Of a DNA stretch of 54,063 nt, positions 34,241 to 46,067 are shown piece by piece (position 1 is the stretch's first letter; every line of letters begins with the position of its first letter). The notes below the pieces were generated by a model, which saw nothing but the letters and a program-made list of their open reading frames with translations, searched no databases and had not been told where the DNA came from. The stretch is from Carex sylvatica (lineage: Eukaryota; Streptophyta; Magnoliopsida; Poales; Cyperaceae): assembly GCA_964058845.1 (NCBI GenBank), contig CAXKVR010000086.1, forward strand, positions 1-54,063, written 5' to 3'. The position numbers and the translations under genes were made by a program.

Positions 34241-34487
34241 GAGGGATCCCACTTGAGTATTTTACTATTTAATAGAACTGTTATTTTTTAGTGATCCAGA
34301 ATTATCTAAAAGTAGCAGTTTTGTAAAATACTTAATAAATAGTAAAACAAATTCATAAAAATGTAAAATTTGATCTTCGACCACATTTTAATAAATATTA
34401 CATGTTGAATGGTTCGTATCGACTGTTTGGACTTTAAATATCACAAAACTAAGTTGTGGTTAAATGTTGCAAGTGGATCCCTCCTCT
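34241..34487. mobile_element. Palindromic MITE, member 7 (left part truncated)
   Basis: It keeps GAGGGATCC...GGATCCCTC ends and the family right-half core ATGTAAAATTTGATCTTC, followed by GGTTCGTATCGACTGTTTGG. The left core is missing. Confidence 0.55.
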
Positions 34488-35201
34488 ATTCTCTATTATG
34501 TAACATGAAATATATATATGCAAGCAATACTTTTCCTTACTAGAATATATATTGTTTCAAGATTTTTATCAATTCGAGAGATCATGCAGTTGCAAAATCC
34601 AAATCAGCAAGGTCAAAAGTAACTCAGCCAAAAGCAGCAAGTCAACATCATTTGGACTTGATTGAGGTAAGTCCATGTTACTTTACAATTCAACTAATTC
34701 TTATTTAATTCAATGGACTTCTGATTTAATTAAATATTTCTGCTTCATTACATCTGCATGCAGAAGATTAGGAGATGCACTGTCAGCATAAACTATGGTT
34801 AGGGGACCAGTCATTGTTGCAAAAATGCTTGTTTTTCCTCTCACTGAGGGTCAATCATGTTCTGGTGATGCGCTCCTACTAGGGCATATGCAGGTGCTTG
34901 TCGAAAGAATAACTAGCGTAACTGAGAAGTATAACACCTTACCTCTACTTGTACTTGTTGTAGGCATGGTTTTCCTCCGAAATGCCGTCGTTGTTGAAAT
35001 TCAATGGCCCAAGTTGGGGACCAGTCTTATAGAGGTCAAATTAATAAATTATTTACTAAATATTCTCATTAACGTGATCACACTTTTCATTTGTTTAACC
35101 ATGTATGTAATCGGTTCTTGCAGGAATGGATAGTAGGTGCCGCTGGACGACGATTATCGCAGGTTACCGTGGAAATGTTGGGACAGCTTGGAGATGCGTT
35201 T

Positions 35202-35435
35202 AAACCCCAATGAGATTAGGAAGCACTTAATCCGTTTAAATCCTAAACCCTAAAACCCTGAACCCTGAACATTTCCACAGTAATAGACAAGTCAGGAATA
35301 TCCAACTATCAAATGGAGATAGTTGGATATTCCATATCGGGCGGAAGCAAACTAGGATTGAGTACTTTCTAATCTCATTGGGGTTTAGGGAACTGAGGGA
35401 TTTCATGACTTGGCGACCGCTGGACTTGTCTATTA
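35202..35435. repeat. Interleaved inverted repeats with telomere-like words
   Basis: Three perfect inverted pairs are interleaved: 35202-35219 with 35369-35386 (18 bp), 35281-35293 with 35423-35435 (13 bp), and 35295-35310 with 35318-35333 (16 bp around a 7-base loop). A run of CCTAAACCCTAAAACCCTGA-type words lies at about 35236-35268. Confidence 0.85.
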
Positions 35436-36870
35436 TCCAATTCTATTCTCTATGAGACTTTATTTTTATTTAAATAGATTTATTATCTTCACAGTTCACT
35501 ATTTCCTCCTCTAGTATGACAATCATTATTTTCAGCAATTGTATGACCATTGTTCCTCCCTTTGAGAAAGACGACACGTCCATCGGACATATGGATGCTG
35601 ATATGATATGCGTAAAGACGATTAAACATGATAATCGACTGTCACTGGAGTATTGCATCGAAAGCTTGCTGAGGTTCAGGGAGAAGAAAATGATCTTTGC
35701 ACCATACCACGAGAAGTAATACCATAGAGTTTACACATATTTCTTTTCCTTAAATCACAAATTAATATTGATTTATATCTATTACTGTAGTTGTAGGGAT
35801 CATTGGGTTCTGCTTGTCATACTTTCAAGTAAGGATGTGGTCTTTTGTATCGACTCTCACATTGTGCAGGGTAGGATTTTCGCAATCGAATCTCATTTGC
35901 GAAAGTGAGCAAAATTCTTGTAATGTAATTCACAAATTAATAATATGATATACGTGATAAATTCCTATGATAAGTACCACACTGACCTTTATTAATTATA
36001 GGACTTATGCCCAATATCTACAGGTGAGTGGACAGCAATCGGGGAGGAAAAGAACTTGTCAATGGTCAATGTTTCAGATATTAAAAAAGTATATGAAGTA
36101 TTTCATTTTAACTTATTTTTCAAACATAAAGAAAACATCATGGAACCACCACTACAGAGGGTAGTTAAACACTAGATGGCTGTATTTGTAGATGCCATAC
36201 CCCTTGACCAGTACATGCACGCTAATGAAAACTGTGGTGTACTTAGTTTACATCATTAGTCCCTTATTGTGTGGCTTAGTTATTGCTACCTTATTATATG
36301 TACTTTTGAAGTTTAGACTCACATAAGCTTGATTTATAGCTTGGTTGTTGTGCTTATTATGTAGTTACTTTGTTAGTTTTTAGTTATAAATGACATGTTG
36401 GTTGTTTTTTGATACTGCATATCTAAACTTATATGCTTTGGTATAACTCATCCTGTTATTATGGTTTCATGATGAATAGAACGGGTCTTGACCCTTTTCA
36501 AAAAAGAAAAATAAGATCAAACATAATTGCAATAATAAAATTGAATTTGTTTTTCAACTTTTTTTCAGGGCCCACAGCAAATATCTGACTGAGAGTGTGG
36601 ATACTACGTGATGAAGAATATGGATTACATCATCCGTGAAATTGCAAGTGATTTTCCAGAGGTATGTTAATTTGTTTTTATCATGATGCACTAATTTTAA
36701 GTTTTTAATTAATTATAAATGCACTGTTATTAATATGTTTTTATTTAAATATGCAGTCTCCACTACCACACCTTCCATACATTTATGCAAAATTGCACGA
36801 GGTTCGTGTCTGATGGTGCACGTACTTCTTGGAATGGCAGCTTCCATTTTATGGGGAGGATATTTATTTA

Positions 36871-37150
36871 TAAAAACTTTGGGTACATATATATGATGTA
36901 TATTTTTGTGGATACTAGCTAGCTAGAACAATTAATGGTTGTGTTTTGAAAGATTCATTTGGTATGTCTTGGGAGTTCTCTTAATTTGTTGCAACAGAAC
37001 ATATCTATTAATGAATAATGATACTTGATTAATTTAGTGTTGTACTGTTCTCTATATATGTTTGTTGATCTTCTATATTAATTATCTTGCTTAATTTGCT
37101 GTATGTTATTTGTATTTGATTTGGCACTATATATGTAAATCTAGAGACAG

Positions 37151-37194
<44 letters not shown>

Positions 37195-37254
37195 TATATA
37201 TAAATAGAGACTTACCCCTAATACATGCATATATAATTAAATATATAAAAAGAA
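36871..37254. other. AT-rich DNA with a (TA)n microsatellite
   Basis: No gene. A (TA)n run of about 40 bases lies at 37152-37191. Confidence 0.7.
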
Positions 37255-37420
37255 ATCACCAACGGTCCAGAGGCGATGGTGGAATGTACTTTTGCTAACG
37301 GCTAATAACACCTAGAGGCGATGGTGCTTCCATTTTAACGGCCAAAAAAATAATATTTTGGTCGGTCCTTAATTTCTAACCGATCGCGTTGAAGCTTTAA
37401 CTCCATCGGCTCAAACCGCC
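37255..37420. repeat. CGATGG-type subterminal repeat block
   Basis: Two copies of AGAGGCGATGGTG, together with AACGGC and CTCCATCGGCTC, echo the CACTA subterminal words at 30340-30650. No CACTA terminus is visible next to it. Confidence 0.4.
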
Positions 37421-38454
37421 AAATGACCTTCTGTGACAGATCAGCCAGTGCAGGCTGATCAGAAGTCCAAACCAAAAATCCACATGAACAGTCAGATAGA
37501 GGACTAAAAAACACACACTTTAGATCCAAATTTTATATTCATAGCATTTTTCTATGATTTACTAGCTATTTTTAAAGTTTCCTTTCAGAATCTCCAAAAA
37601 AATACTGTTTTCTGCATCTTTTACCAATCTCCCCCTGCATTGAAGCATATGTTAAAAATAGTTAGGAAATTACAAAAATCCTGACTTGCAAATATGTAGT
37701 TTAGACTTTTCTTTACATTTATATAAAAAGAACAAAAAATTTGGCTTTATAGATTGTCCATAATGAATTTTTAAAGATTGGCTGACAGCAGCTAAACTCA
37801 GATCTGGGTTGGTTTTCTTTCCATTGACCTATCTCGATCTTCTCTTCCTACTTTAGATATGTTTTTTTTCAATTGCTAAAACAACATTGCTTATGTTTAT
37901 AATTTTGCTTAATGGGTGAGCTTGCATTAATTTGAGAATAATTTGTAGAGCGAGTTTGCATGGAGTGAATACACTTCTACGGTATATTGTCATACTACCC
38001 TCTTGTCATACACTTTATCATTGTGATATTAAATTTAATGGCACAGATTCTAATTTTCACTAATTGCTATCCGTGGGTTGTACTAGGTGAAGTGGCAATG
38101 TGAGGTTGATTACGTTGAATAGGCCTCACCAATTGATGTCATATCTTCTCGGGTGGTACTATCTTTTATATTAGTTATAGGTTGCAAGAAAGAGAAGCAT
38201 TTTCTATTTAAGTCAAGTAAATAGATTTTTGATGGCAATTAACTTGTATAATTTGATGTCTTTTTAGTGTTTTATGGATATATGGCATGTAATTTGGATA
38301 ATTTTGAATGACAATTAACCTATTTGGTGTCTTTTGTTTGTGATTGTGGCATATTAATTTTTTAACGCCAATAAATATTAAATAGTAATATATGGCTAGC
38401 AAAAATATGGAGGCTAGCCCAAATATAAATAGAACCATGCTGAAATTTTTATAT
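37421..38454. other. Gene-free AT-rich stretch
   Basis: No supported gene or transposon end. Confidence 0.5.
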
Positions 38455-38720
38455 CAATACTGACGGTTATAGAGCAAACAATGACTGTTTTTAATATCTA
38501 TACTGATATTTTTAATATCAACACCGACTATTTTTAAAGCGCCACTGTTGAATACCAACACTGACTATTTTTGAAAACAATCAGTGTTGGTGTCCAACAC
38601 TGACTGTTTTTAAAGCGTCAGTAAAAGGTCACCTTCACTGTCGCCGGCTTTATTGACGCCGCTATGACAGTCGGTGTAGGGGTATTTGAACAGTCAGTGA
38701 AGGGGTTTTTTGTACTAGTG
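38455..38720. mobile_element. CACTA-type right terminus with CACTGACTG subterminal repeats
   Basis: It ends GGGGTTTTTTGTACTAGTG, the inverse of a CACTAGTACAAAAAACC terminus. The preceding 250 bp repeat CACTGACTGTTTTTAAAGCG-like words in both orientations. The subterminal motif differs from that of the 30313 end, and the flanking trinucleotides (ACA and TTC) do not match, so the two ends probably belong to different elements. Confidence 0.6.
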
Positions 38721-38744
38721 TTCGTGTTCAATAAACTTGGTGCT

Positions 38745-39230
38745 AGGTGTATTCATCGGTTTGGTTCAGTTGAAACCGAACTAAACTAGGCAAATCAAAG
38801 TTATAATTCTGTTTTAAAAATAGAACCGAACCGAACCGATTTAGCATTGCAACCGAACCAAAGTTTTATTTCAGTTTGTTCAGTTCAAACCAAAATATAT
38901 TAATATTTTATTTAAAGCAATTGATTTATAATAAACCGAAGTATATTAAGAAATAAACCACCGTATTAAGAAATAAACCGAAATATTTAAAATAATTAAT
39001 TAAGAAATAAATTGGGTATTAAGAAATAAATCAGGACGGTCCGAACCAAATTCATAATATAAAAGTTCGGCCAGTTTGGTTATTTTGGTTTTAAAAATTT
39101 TCAAACCAAATCGAACTAAAGTTATAATTCAATTTTAAAAAGCAAACCGAACCGAACCACTAAACCGAAAAACCAAACCATTTGATTCAAACTAATTCAG
39201 TTTGATTCAAAACCAACTAAATCGGACCCA
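38745..39230. repeat. Degenerate AACCGAACC / GGTTTGGTTC repeat
   Basis: Many AACCGAAC words in both orientations, without a clear period. This is a common low-complexity class in plant intergenic DNA. Confidence 0.6.
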
Positions 39231-39231
39231 G

Positions 39232-39365
39232 TGAAGATGGGCATCGAGTGGTGGCTGATGAAGAAAATTCCAGATATTGTAGCTGTCGAGCCTGTTTCAG
39301 ATCAGGAAACTGGTTTGGAGTTGAATGCTGACAATATTGAAAAGGCGTGTCAATACTTTGGTTAG
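39232..39365 (+). pseudogene. NifU-like (NFU) scaffold protein, single-exon fragment
   Basis: The translation KMGIEWWLMKKIPDIVAVEP, continuing through ETGLELN and NIEK, matches the middle of plastid NFU1/2/3-type iron-sulfur scaffold proteins (the KIPEIVAVE and ETGLELNEENIEKV region). Family knowledge places it after the CXXC-bearing domain, which is absent here. After NIEK the frame runs into non-homologous residues and a TAG (39363-39365). The base after the expected exon end reads GC instead of GT. It is an isolated gene fragment, not a functional gene. Confidence 0.65.
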
Positions 39366-41220
39366 GTTATATTTCCTGGTTTCAAATTGTTAATGCTTTC
39401 TGGTAAGGTTTTGAAGTCCATTCCCATAAGGAGTAAAAGAATTTAACGGGAAGATTTCATTTTTGATTTAGCTGGGTGATTTGGCGCACAAATGAAGAGC
39501 AATTGAAACTTGACTAAGCATTAATTATATATGATTGTTTATCGAGGCTAAAATGGGTTAACCCGTGGAAATTGTCTTTATTTTTCTTGCTACCATAATT
39601 GACGGTTCGTTTGTCTCCAAAATCATGTGAAAAGATACATAAAATCTATGGGATTTGCATGCGGGACGGGCGGTGTGGAGTGGGGTGGGGGGAGAAATAG
39701 TGTATGGAGCTTATAATTTTAGCCAACCATCTATGAAGTTAAGCCAATTACTATCTATGGACAGTGTAATTCACAATTGGCATCTGATTTGAATGCTATT
39801 GTTTGACCTAATTGGCCTTCTACAAAATAGCTGCTTTAATAATTTGCTTTTTATGCTAAGAAATTAGTTAGGTACCAAATAAAACACCTACTGGTATGTT
39901 TTGCTTCTATAGTATGCTTCAAAAAGACATACTGCATTTGAAGCCAATAAACTGCATTTGAGTTGTAGTTCAAAGTTCAAACATATATTTATCCAATTGC
40001 TATTTGCTCTCTAGTAAAATGCTCTCTTGAATCATGCTCTCTAGTAAAATGCTCGCTTGATGATTTAGCGGGATTACTTTACTTGATATACTGATTGCTT
40101 TAGAACTTCTTTAATAAAAAATTTATATGGTAATTTCCATGTGATAAGCTAATTATGTTGTTTTTTCTCGTTGCAGGAGTTTTGGAGTTCAGTGTTTCCA
40201 GCTTCAACAGTAATAGTTGACAATCTGGAAATGGTGTATTTTGAAATTAGGACAAATTTGGAGATATTTTGATGTATTGCATTTTATTTTACTGATGAAT
40301 GATCCTTTTACTCTTCTTTGGCCTCAAAATAGTTTTCAGTTTCACTCTATATTCCAGTTCTTTTATCAGATTATTATGCATATAGTTCAATTATGGAGGA
40401 ATTTTATTTTCGCAAAGGATGTGAGATCTAAGGTTCAGTTAATACTGTAAATGTGCTTGTACTAGCAAAATTAATTATACTGTTATGGTGTTATTTTGTT
40501 TTGTATTTGTAACTTATGTTAAAAATATATATAATTGTATTCGCATGCACATGCTCAGTCTCATTTTGGAGGGACCTGACATCTCAAACGTGGATCACCT
40601 TGGGAAAAAAAAATATAATTGTAAAGGCTTTCGTTGAGTTAGATTGGTGTTTGTATGATTTCAAGTTTAATTGATTTATGATAACAATATGAAAGCTTGT
40701 GTTGTAAAACTATTAATTAGCGATTATGAATTAATTTATGTTTGTTATATCTATGATTGAACTGTTTCAAGAGTAGATTTCTTAAATTATAAGCACAGTG
40801 AAGAACTAAATGGCAAATTTATAAATTAACAAAGTTTAGAGTGACATTTTTTTTCAATTTTAAAGTTTTGAAGTGACAAATAATTAATTTTCTCTATTTT
40901 TTTAATAGAAGTTAGAGATCAAGCGTCCTAACTTAAACATTCATTATAAATTTTAATCATATTCTGAACTTATAACTTTTTACATGACAAGGATAATGCG
41001 CTGATCCCTGAACCAAAAAAACATGACGAACCAATAAAGGATAATGCGCGCATACGAACAAAAGCAGGGTGATTCTCAAGATCACAGCAGATTTGTTTCC
41101 GTTGGATAATCTGTCGTTTACACCGCTACGTGATACACGTTTCATTAATTAAAGCAGGTACGGCTATTTTCAATTTCGTGTTCATCAGAAATATAAAAGC
41201 AAATACTGATTCTATGAGTA
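39366..41220. other. Gene-free stretch
   Basis: No gene recognised. A 77-codon plus frame (40217-40450) lies in AT-rich DNA without similarity. GC-rich words near 39661-39690 and 40560-40620 were not assignable. Confidence 0.5.
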
Positions 41221-41224
41221 CTAT

Positions 41225-41745
41225 GTAGGGGTTTGCTAACGGGTAGGGTACGGGCGGATCGGGTATGGATCGGGTATGGGTATCACGGGTACCATGAGCC
41301 GGGTATCACGGGTTTTTTTTCAAAACCCATACCCTACCCGTCTTATACCTGTGCCCGTGGTACCCTTGACGGGTAGGGCGGTCCGGGTAGGGTACTCGGT
41401 CCGGTTTGTTTTTTTTTTTTTTTTTTTCTCTGTTTTTCAGTCTGGTTTGGTTTTTTTTTTTTTTCTGTTTCTGTTGAACCGACAGCAAATTCGAAATTTC
41501 AAAAAAATTTGAATTTTTAACGGGTCGGGTACGGGTCGGGTCGGGTACGGATACGGGTCGGGTGCCGGGTCGGGTCGGACCGGTACGGGCGTAATTCGGG
41601 CCGAGTTTGCCCGGTTATTGAACAAAATAACCGTACCCTATCTGTTTTATGCCCGTACCCGTGTACCCGTTTACCCGACCCATACCCGGGCTCGAGCACG
41701 GGTACCACGGGTACCGAACACGAGCGAATCGGGTACAGGCCGCCC
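41225..41745. repeat. Degenerate GGGTACGGGTCGGG repeat
   Basis: CGGGTA, GGGTCGGGT and inverse TACCCG words fill both halves, with T-rich runs at 41408-41427 and 41451-41462 and AT-rich DNA in the centre. The two halves are roughly inverted. Open frames here are compositional artefacts. Confidence 0.7.
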
Positions 41746-43015
41746 GATCCGGATTTTTGCATTTCTCTAGTACCATGGAAATACCACTGGCACAAAACCA
41801 AAGGTGGTTTAATTTCTGGATGATGAAACCTCTCCATTTCCAATAAACAATTACATGCTAAAAATAATTTTTTAATTTCTGTGAAATAGAAAAAATATTT
41901 TATTGATAGAAAGACATGTAAATTTTTTACCGAAACTAAAAATTAAAAGTTTGAACTGGTAGGAATTCTACCGATCTAAACCAGTTTGTATTTGTTTCTT
42001 TTAAATTTTTTCTAATAAAATATAATTTTATTTTTATAAAAATAGATAGAGTATCTCAAAATCTAAATATAATAGAAATATTTTATTTTATTTTTTTAAA
42101 ATTTGAATTTTAGTAGATATTTAATATAAAAATTTCCTTAATCTATGCGTCACATTAAAAAAAAATTAAGTTTGAGATTGGTGAAAAACATAATCAAATC
42201 TGCTTCTTTTCTTAAGAAAAGAAGTACCCTCCTATTCTTTCATTCAGACCGTTCAAAATCGATTACACGGCTTCAATTACTTTTTTATTTTATATCAATA
42301 TAATATATTAAAATGAATCAGATGTAATTATAGCTATGTGATCGATTTTAAACGATCTGGACAAAAGAATTGGACGATGCTCTTTTTTTTTAAATCTATT
42401 AAGTAAAGGAGCATATTTGAATCCATGAAAAACCTACTCATCTTTCTACAAATAAAAAATATGATATTTTTTTTCTCTCTCTTCCTTTTTCTAATTTCTA
42501 CGTATAAAAAATTCCTACATGCCAAATACCCGACTTGATTTTTTTTTTTTTTTCAATTTTCACATCACGTGCTTTCGCTGTCAATGTACTTTTTCTTTGG
42601 ACATTGGTTACAACTGCACAGATTTTACTATTCAGTACATTGTACTTTTTTTCTTTTTAAGATGAGACATTCATTTCTGGGAGTCAGCGAAAATCTCATT
42701 GAGAGGCTGACAATGGGCCCAGCTTGTAAGGTTTAGGTTTAGTATACCCCAACTTGCACCCAGAATGATTAGGATAAGTTTACTGACCCCCTGCGCTTGC
42801 GTGGCACCAGTCAGCTGCCATGTCAGCAATTTTTTGAAAATTTATAACTCTCCAATTCTTTTGAGTTATAATCTGCATAGCATATCAAAATTCATGGTTT
42901 CCCATGAAGAATCATAATGTGAACTCTCATGCATTGCTCTTGATCCATTTTATAGAGCTCTCTTGTATTTTTGATATTTTTCAAACGTTAAAATATTGCT
43001 ATTTTTATTTGAGAA
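41746..43015. other. Gene-free AT-rich stretch
   Basis: No supported gene, RNA gene or element end. Confidence 0.5.
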
Positions 43016-43470
43016 ATATTTTATGGTACAGCAATAAGTATTCATAACTAACCAATGAAGCATTCACACCTGACACTAACCATATTCACATGTGACACTA
43101 ACAAATATTCAATCCCTATCTAGATTGGGAACTAGAAAGTATTCCCAACAGCCTAGTATTACATGAAGTATTTACACCTGACACTAACAATATTCATCTG
43201 AAGATTACGAAGTATTCATACATGTATGAAATAATTTATACAGTTCGAAATCAGACACCTCTTCCAAGACACATCTTCAATTTACTTAAAAAGAATTTGT
43301 TTATAGTAAGTATATTATGTTCATATCTAACTAATGAAGTATTTATATGTAACTAATGAATTATTTATAACTAATTAATGTAAATATGAAGTATTCATAT
43401 GTAACAACAAGAAGTATGCATATCTAATTAATGAAGTATTCATATATAACATATGAAGTATTCAATGTTG
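43016..43470. repeat. Degenerate AATGAAGTATTCATA repeat
   Basis: Words such as GAAGTATTCATA, ACTAATGAAGTATT and ACCTGACACTAAC recur irregularly at 15-50 base spacing. Confidence 0.55.
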
Positions 43471-43930
43471 CACTTCTTCATTGGGCTAGCATGGACCCCT
43501 TCCGACGATGCACCACGCTCTCCCCGCCTGATCTCATCAGAGACGAGGTAAGATTGTGCCGGAACGCACTGGATCTCCTCGTCGAATCTCGTCGATGCAC
43601 CAAGTGAAGGCCGTGAAGTCTGAGAAGAGGCGGAGGAGAGGCGAAGAAGGTCATGAATAGGCGGAGAAGAGGTGGAGAAGAGACGAAGAAGGTCGTGAAG
43701 AGCGCAAATATAATTTTGTTTTTTTGTTCACCGGGAGAGAGAAGGGTCAAGATAGTTAAATTTGGGTAATTAATTAACTACCATAGGCAGTTAATGGCCA
43801 GAAGGACAGTTAAGAGACTAGATTCGAGGGATGAAAATGATTACGCATTTAATTAATATGTCTTTCTCAATACTCTCCCCTTAACAAAAAAAAAAAATGA
43901 CGCTCAAATATATGATGTTCTTAATTCTAA
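43471..43930. other. Flank of MULE copy 2 with a purine-rich repeat
   Basis: At about 43621-43710 two imperfect copies of a GGCGGAGGAGAGGCGAAGAA-type unit occur, each followed by GGTC(A/G)TGAA. A 90-codon minus frame across it is repetitive and unlike known proteins. Confidence 0.5.
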
Positions 43931-43939
43931 TTGCTGGGA

Positions 43940-44045
43940 CCGACATTTTTAAAAATACCCAAAAAAAAAACAAATTATTAAAAATAACAGGGTTCCAGCC
44001 AAATTTTTAAAAATGCCCTGACCGCCTAAAAATGGGGCGGTCCGG
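43940..44045. repeat. Left terminal inverted repeat of MULE copy 2
   Basis: It pairs with 53960-54063. It ends with a hairpin-capable ACCGCC...GGCGGT block directly before the TATA box of the PMD gene. Confidence 0.92.
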
Positions 44046-44048
44046 GCC

Positions 44049-44056
44049 TATAAATA
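44049..44056 (+). promoter_or_regulatory. TATA box of the PMD gene at the terminal-repeat edge
   Basis: TATAAATA lies 3 bp inside the terminal repeat. Transcription would start near 44080, in a CT-rich leader that ends at a GCAA/GTAAGT donor (GT at 44179). Confidence 0.65.
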
Positions 44057-44280
44057 CCTCCCCACAGCACTTTCTCTCTCCTCACAATTCATTTTCTAAA
44101 AATCTCACTCTCTCTCCTCCCCACCCGAATTTCTCCTCTTTTTTCTCCTCTCTTCTTCTCTCTTCTTCCAATTTGCAAGTAAGTCCCTATATATATTTGA
44201 AATTTCATTTGTAGTGTAAAAAAATTATAGATTAGTCAAATTAAGTTAGTTAGTGCTAATTAGTTATAATTGTGATTATT

Positions 44281-44512
44281 TAATTACGGTACCAATTTAG
44301 TGGTAATTAGCATTAATGTAGGTACCAAAAATATTTAAAATTAGTGATAATTATGGTACCAAAGTTAGTTTTAATTTTATTTATAATTATGATTATTTAA
44401 TTACGGTACCAATTTAGTGGTAATTAGCGTCAATGTAGGTACCAAAAATATTTGAAATTAGTGATAATTATGGTACCAAAGTTAGTTTTAATTTTATTTT
44501 GAATTATTTAGT
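44281..44512. repeat. 116-bp tandem duplication in the PMD leader intron
   Basis: TTAATTACGGTACCAATTTA occurs at 44281 and 44397, and the rest of the unit is nearly identical. Confidence 0.85.
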
Positions 44513-44601
44513 CCGAAATTTTGCCGTAATTAGCGTATTTTAGCATAATTTGACCGTAATTAGCATATTTTGAGAAATGTAGTATATTTTTTGTCGTAAT
44601 T

Positions 44602-45946
44602 AACGTAATTTAGCCTATTTTTACCGCAAATATATTGTTTTAGTGTATTTCCGCTTGTTTTAGCATATTTTAGGCGAATAACATTTTTTTTTTATTCTAA
44701 CGCATTATTTTAACATATTTTTACCGAAATTAGCATATTTAGTAAATTTTTGCCATAATTAGCGTATTTTAGCATATTTGACCGTAATTATTGTATTTTA
44801 TCATATTTTAGTATATTTTGTCCGAATAACCCTTTTTTTTTCATATTAACGTAATTTAGCCTATTTTTACCGCAAATATATTGTTTTAGTGTATTTCCAC
44901 TTGTTTTAGCATATTTTAGGCGAATAACATTTTTTTTTTATTCTAACGCATTATTTTAACATATTTTTACCGAAATTAGCATATTTAGTAAATTTTTGCC
45001 ATAATTAGCGTATTTTAGCATATTTGACCGTAATTATTGTATTTTATCATATTTTAGTATATTTTGTCCGAATAACCCTTTTTTTTTCATATTAACGTAA
45101 TTTAGCCTATTTTTACCGCAAATATATTGTTTTAGTGTATTTCCGCTTGTTTTAGCATATTTTAGGCGAATAACATTTTTTTTTTATTCTAACGCATTAT
45201 TTTAACATATTTTTACCGAAATTATCATATTTAGTAAATTTTTGCCATAATTAGCGTATTTTAGCATATTTGACCGTAATTATTGTATTTTATCATATTT
45301 TAGTATATTTTGTCCGAATAACCCTGTTTTTTTCATATTAACGTAATTTAGCCTATTTTTACCGCAAATATATTGTTTTAATGTATTTCCGCTTGTTTTA
45401 GCATATTTTAGGCGAATAACATTTTTTTTTATTCTAACGCATTATTTTAACATATTTTTACCGAAATTAGCATATTTAGTAAATTTTTGCCATAATTAGC
45501 GTATTTTAGCATATTTGACCGTAATTATTGTATTTTATCATATTTTAGTATATTTTGTCGGAATAACCCTGTTTTTTTCATATTAACGTAATTTAGCCTA
45601 TTTTTACCGCAAATATATTGTTTTAGTGTATTTCCGCTTGTTTTAGCATATTTTAGGCGAATAACATTTTTTTTTTATTCTAACGCATTATTTTAACATA
45701 TTTTTACCGAAATTAGCATATTTAGTAAATTTTTGCCATAATTAGCGTATTTTAGCATATTTGACCGTAATTATTGTATTTTATCATATTTTAGTATATT
45801 TTGTCCGAATAACCCTTTTTTTCATATTAACGTAATTTAGCCTATTTTTACCGCAAATATATTGTTTTAGTGTATTTCCGCTTGTTTTAGCATATTTTAG
45901 GCGAATAAATTTTTTTTTTTTATTCTAACGCATTATGGCATATTTT
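44602..45946. repeat. 246-bp tandem array, about 5.5 copies, in the PMD leader intron
   Basis: The marker TAGCCTATTTTTACCGC recurs at 44611, 44857, 45103, 45349, 45594 and 45838, with periods of 246, 246, 246, 245 and 244. Copies are nearly identical apart from T-run lengths and a few substitutions, so the array expanded recently. It lies between a predicted leader donor (44179) and an acceptor just before the PMD ATG (AG at 46065-46066). Confidence 0.93.
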
Positions 45947-46067
45947 TTATTCTTACTAGGGTAGTTTTGTATTATTTGATATGAATTAGCTTATTTTATC
46001 ATATTTTAACAGGAATGAGCTTATTTTAGTCAAATGTAGCATGTCTAATTTTTTTTCCAAACGTAGG

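Larger units (their letters stand above)
33955..36870 (+). pseudogene. CACTA-encoded protein remnant with DUF8039-like and Ulp1-like (C48) protease parts
   Basis: Exon-like pieces share one direction. 33955-34132 is basic and unassigned. 34763-35033 contains IVAKMLVFPLTEGQ and, later, QWPKLGTSLIE, like the DUF8039 region of plant En/Spm proteins. 35525-35719 is the start of a Ulp1-like domain. 35795-35908 contains DHWVLLVI and VVFCIDS, carrying the catalytic His and Asp regions. 36570-36660 contains ECGYYVMKNMDYIIREI, carrying the catalytic Cys. The last piece has an in-frame TGA directly before ECGYY, the pieces do not join cleanly, and an inverted-repeat-rich block and a MITE interrupt the region. 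No transposase (DDE) part was seen. It is a dead CACTA gene. Confidence 0.65.

Noticed and set aside
30313..38720. One 8.4-kb CACTA element spanning both termini
   Set aside because: Subterminal motifs differ between the two ends and the flanking trinucleotides (ACA, TTC) do not match, so they were kept as separate elements.
41276..41843. Overlapping frames on both strands rich in Arg, Pro and Gly
   Set aside because: They arise from the GGGTACGGGTCGGG repeat.
43478..43750. 90-codon minus frame
   Set aside because: It comes from a purine-rich imperfect tandem repeat next to MULE copy 2.
44602..45946. Regular 246-bp array considered as CRISPR-like or centromeric satellite
   Set aside because: There are no unique spacers, so it is not CRISPR. 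With only 5.5 copies between splice sites of one gene, a centromere is not supported.
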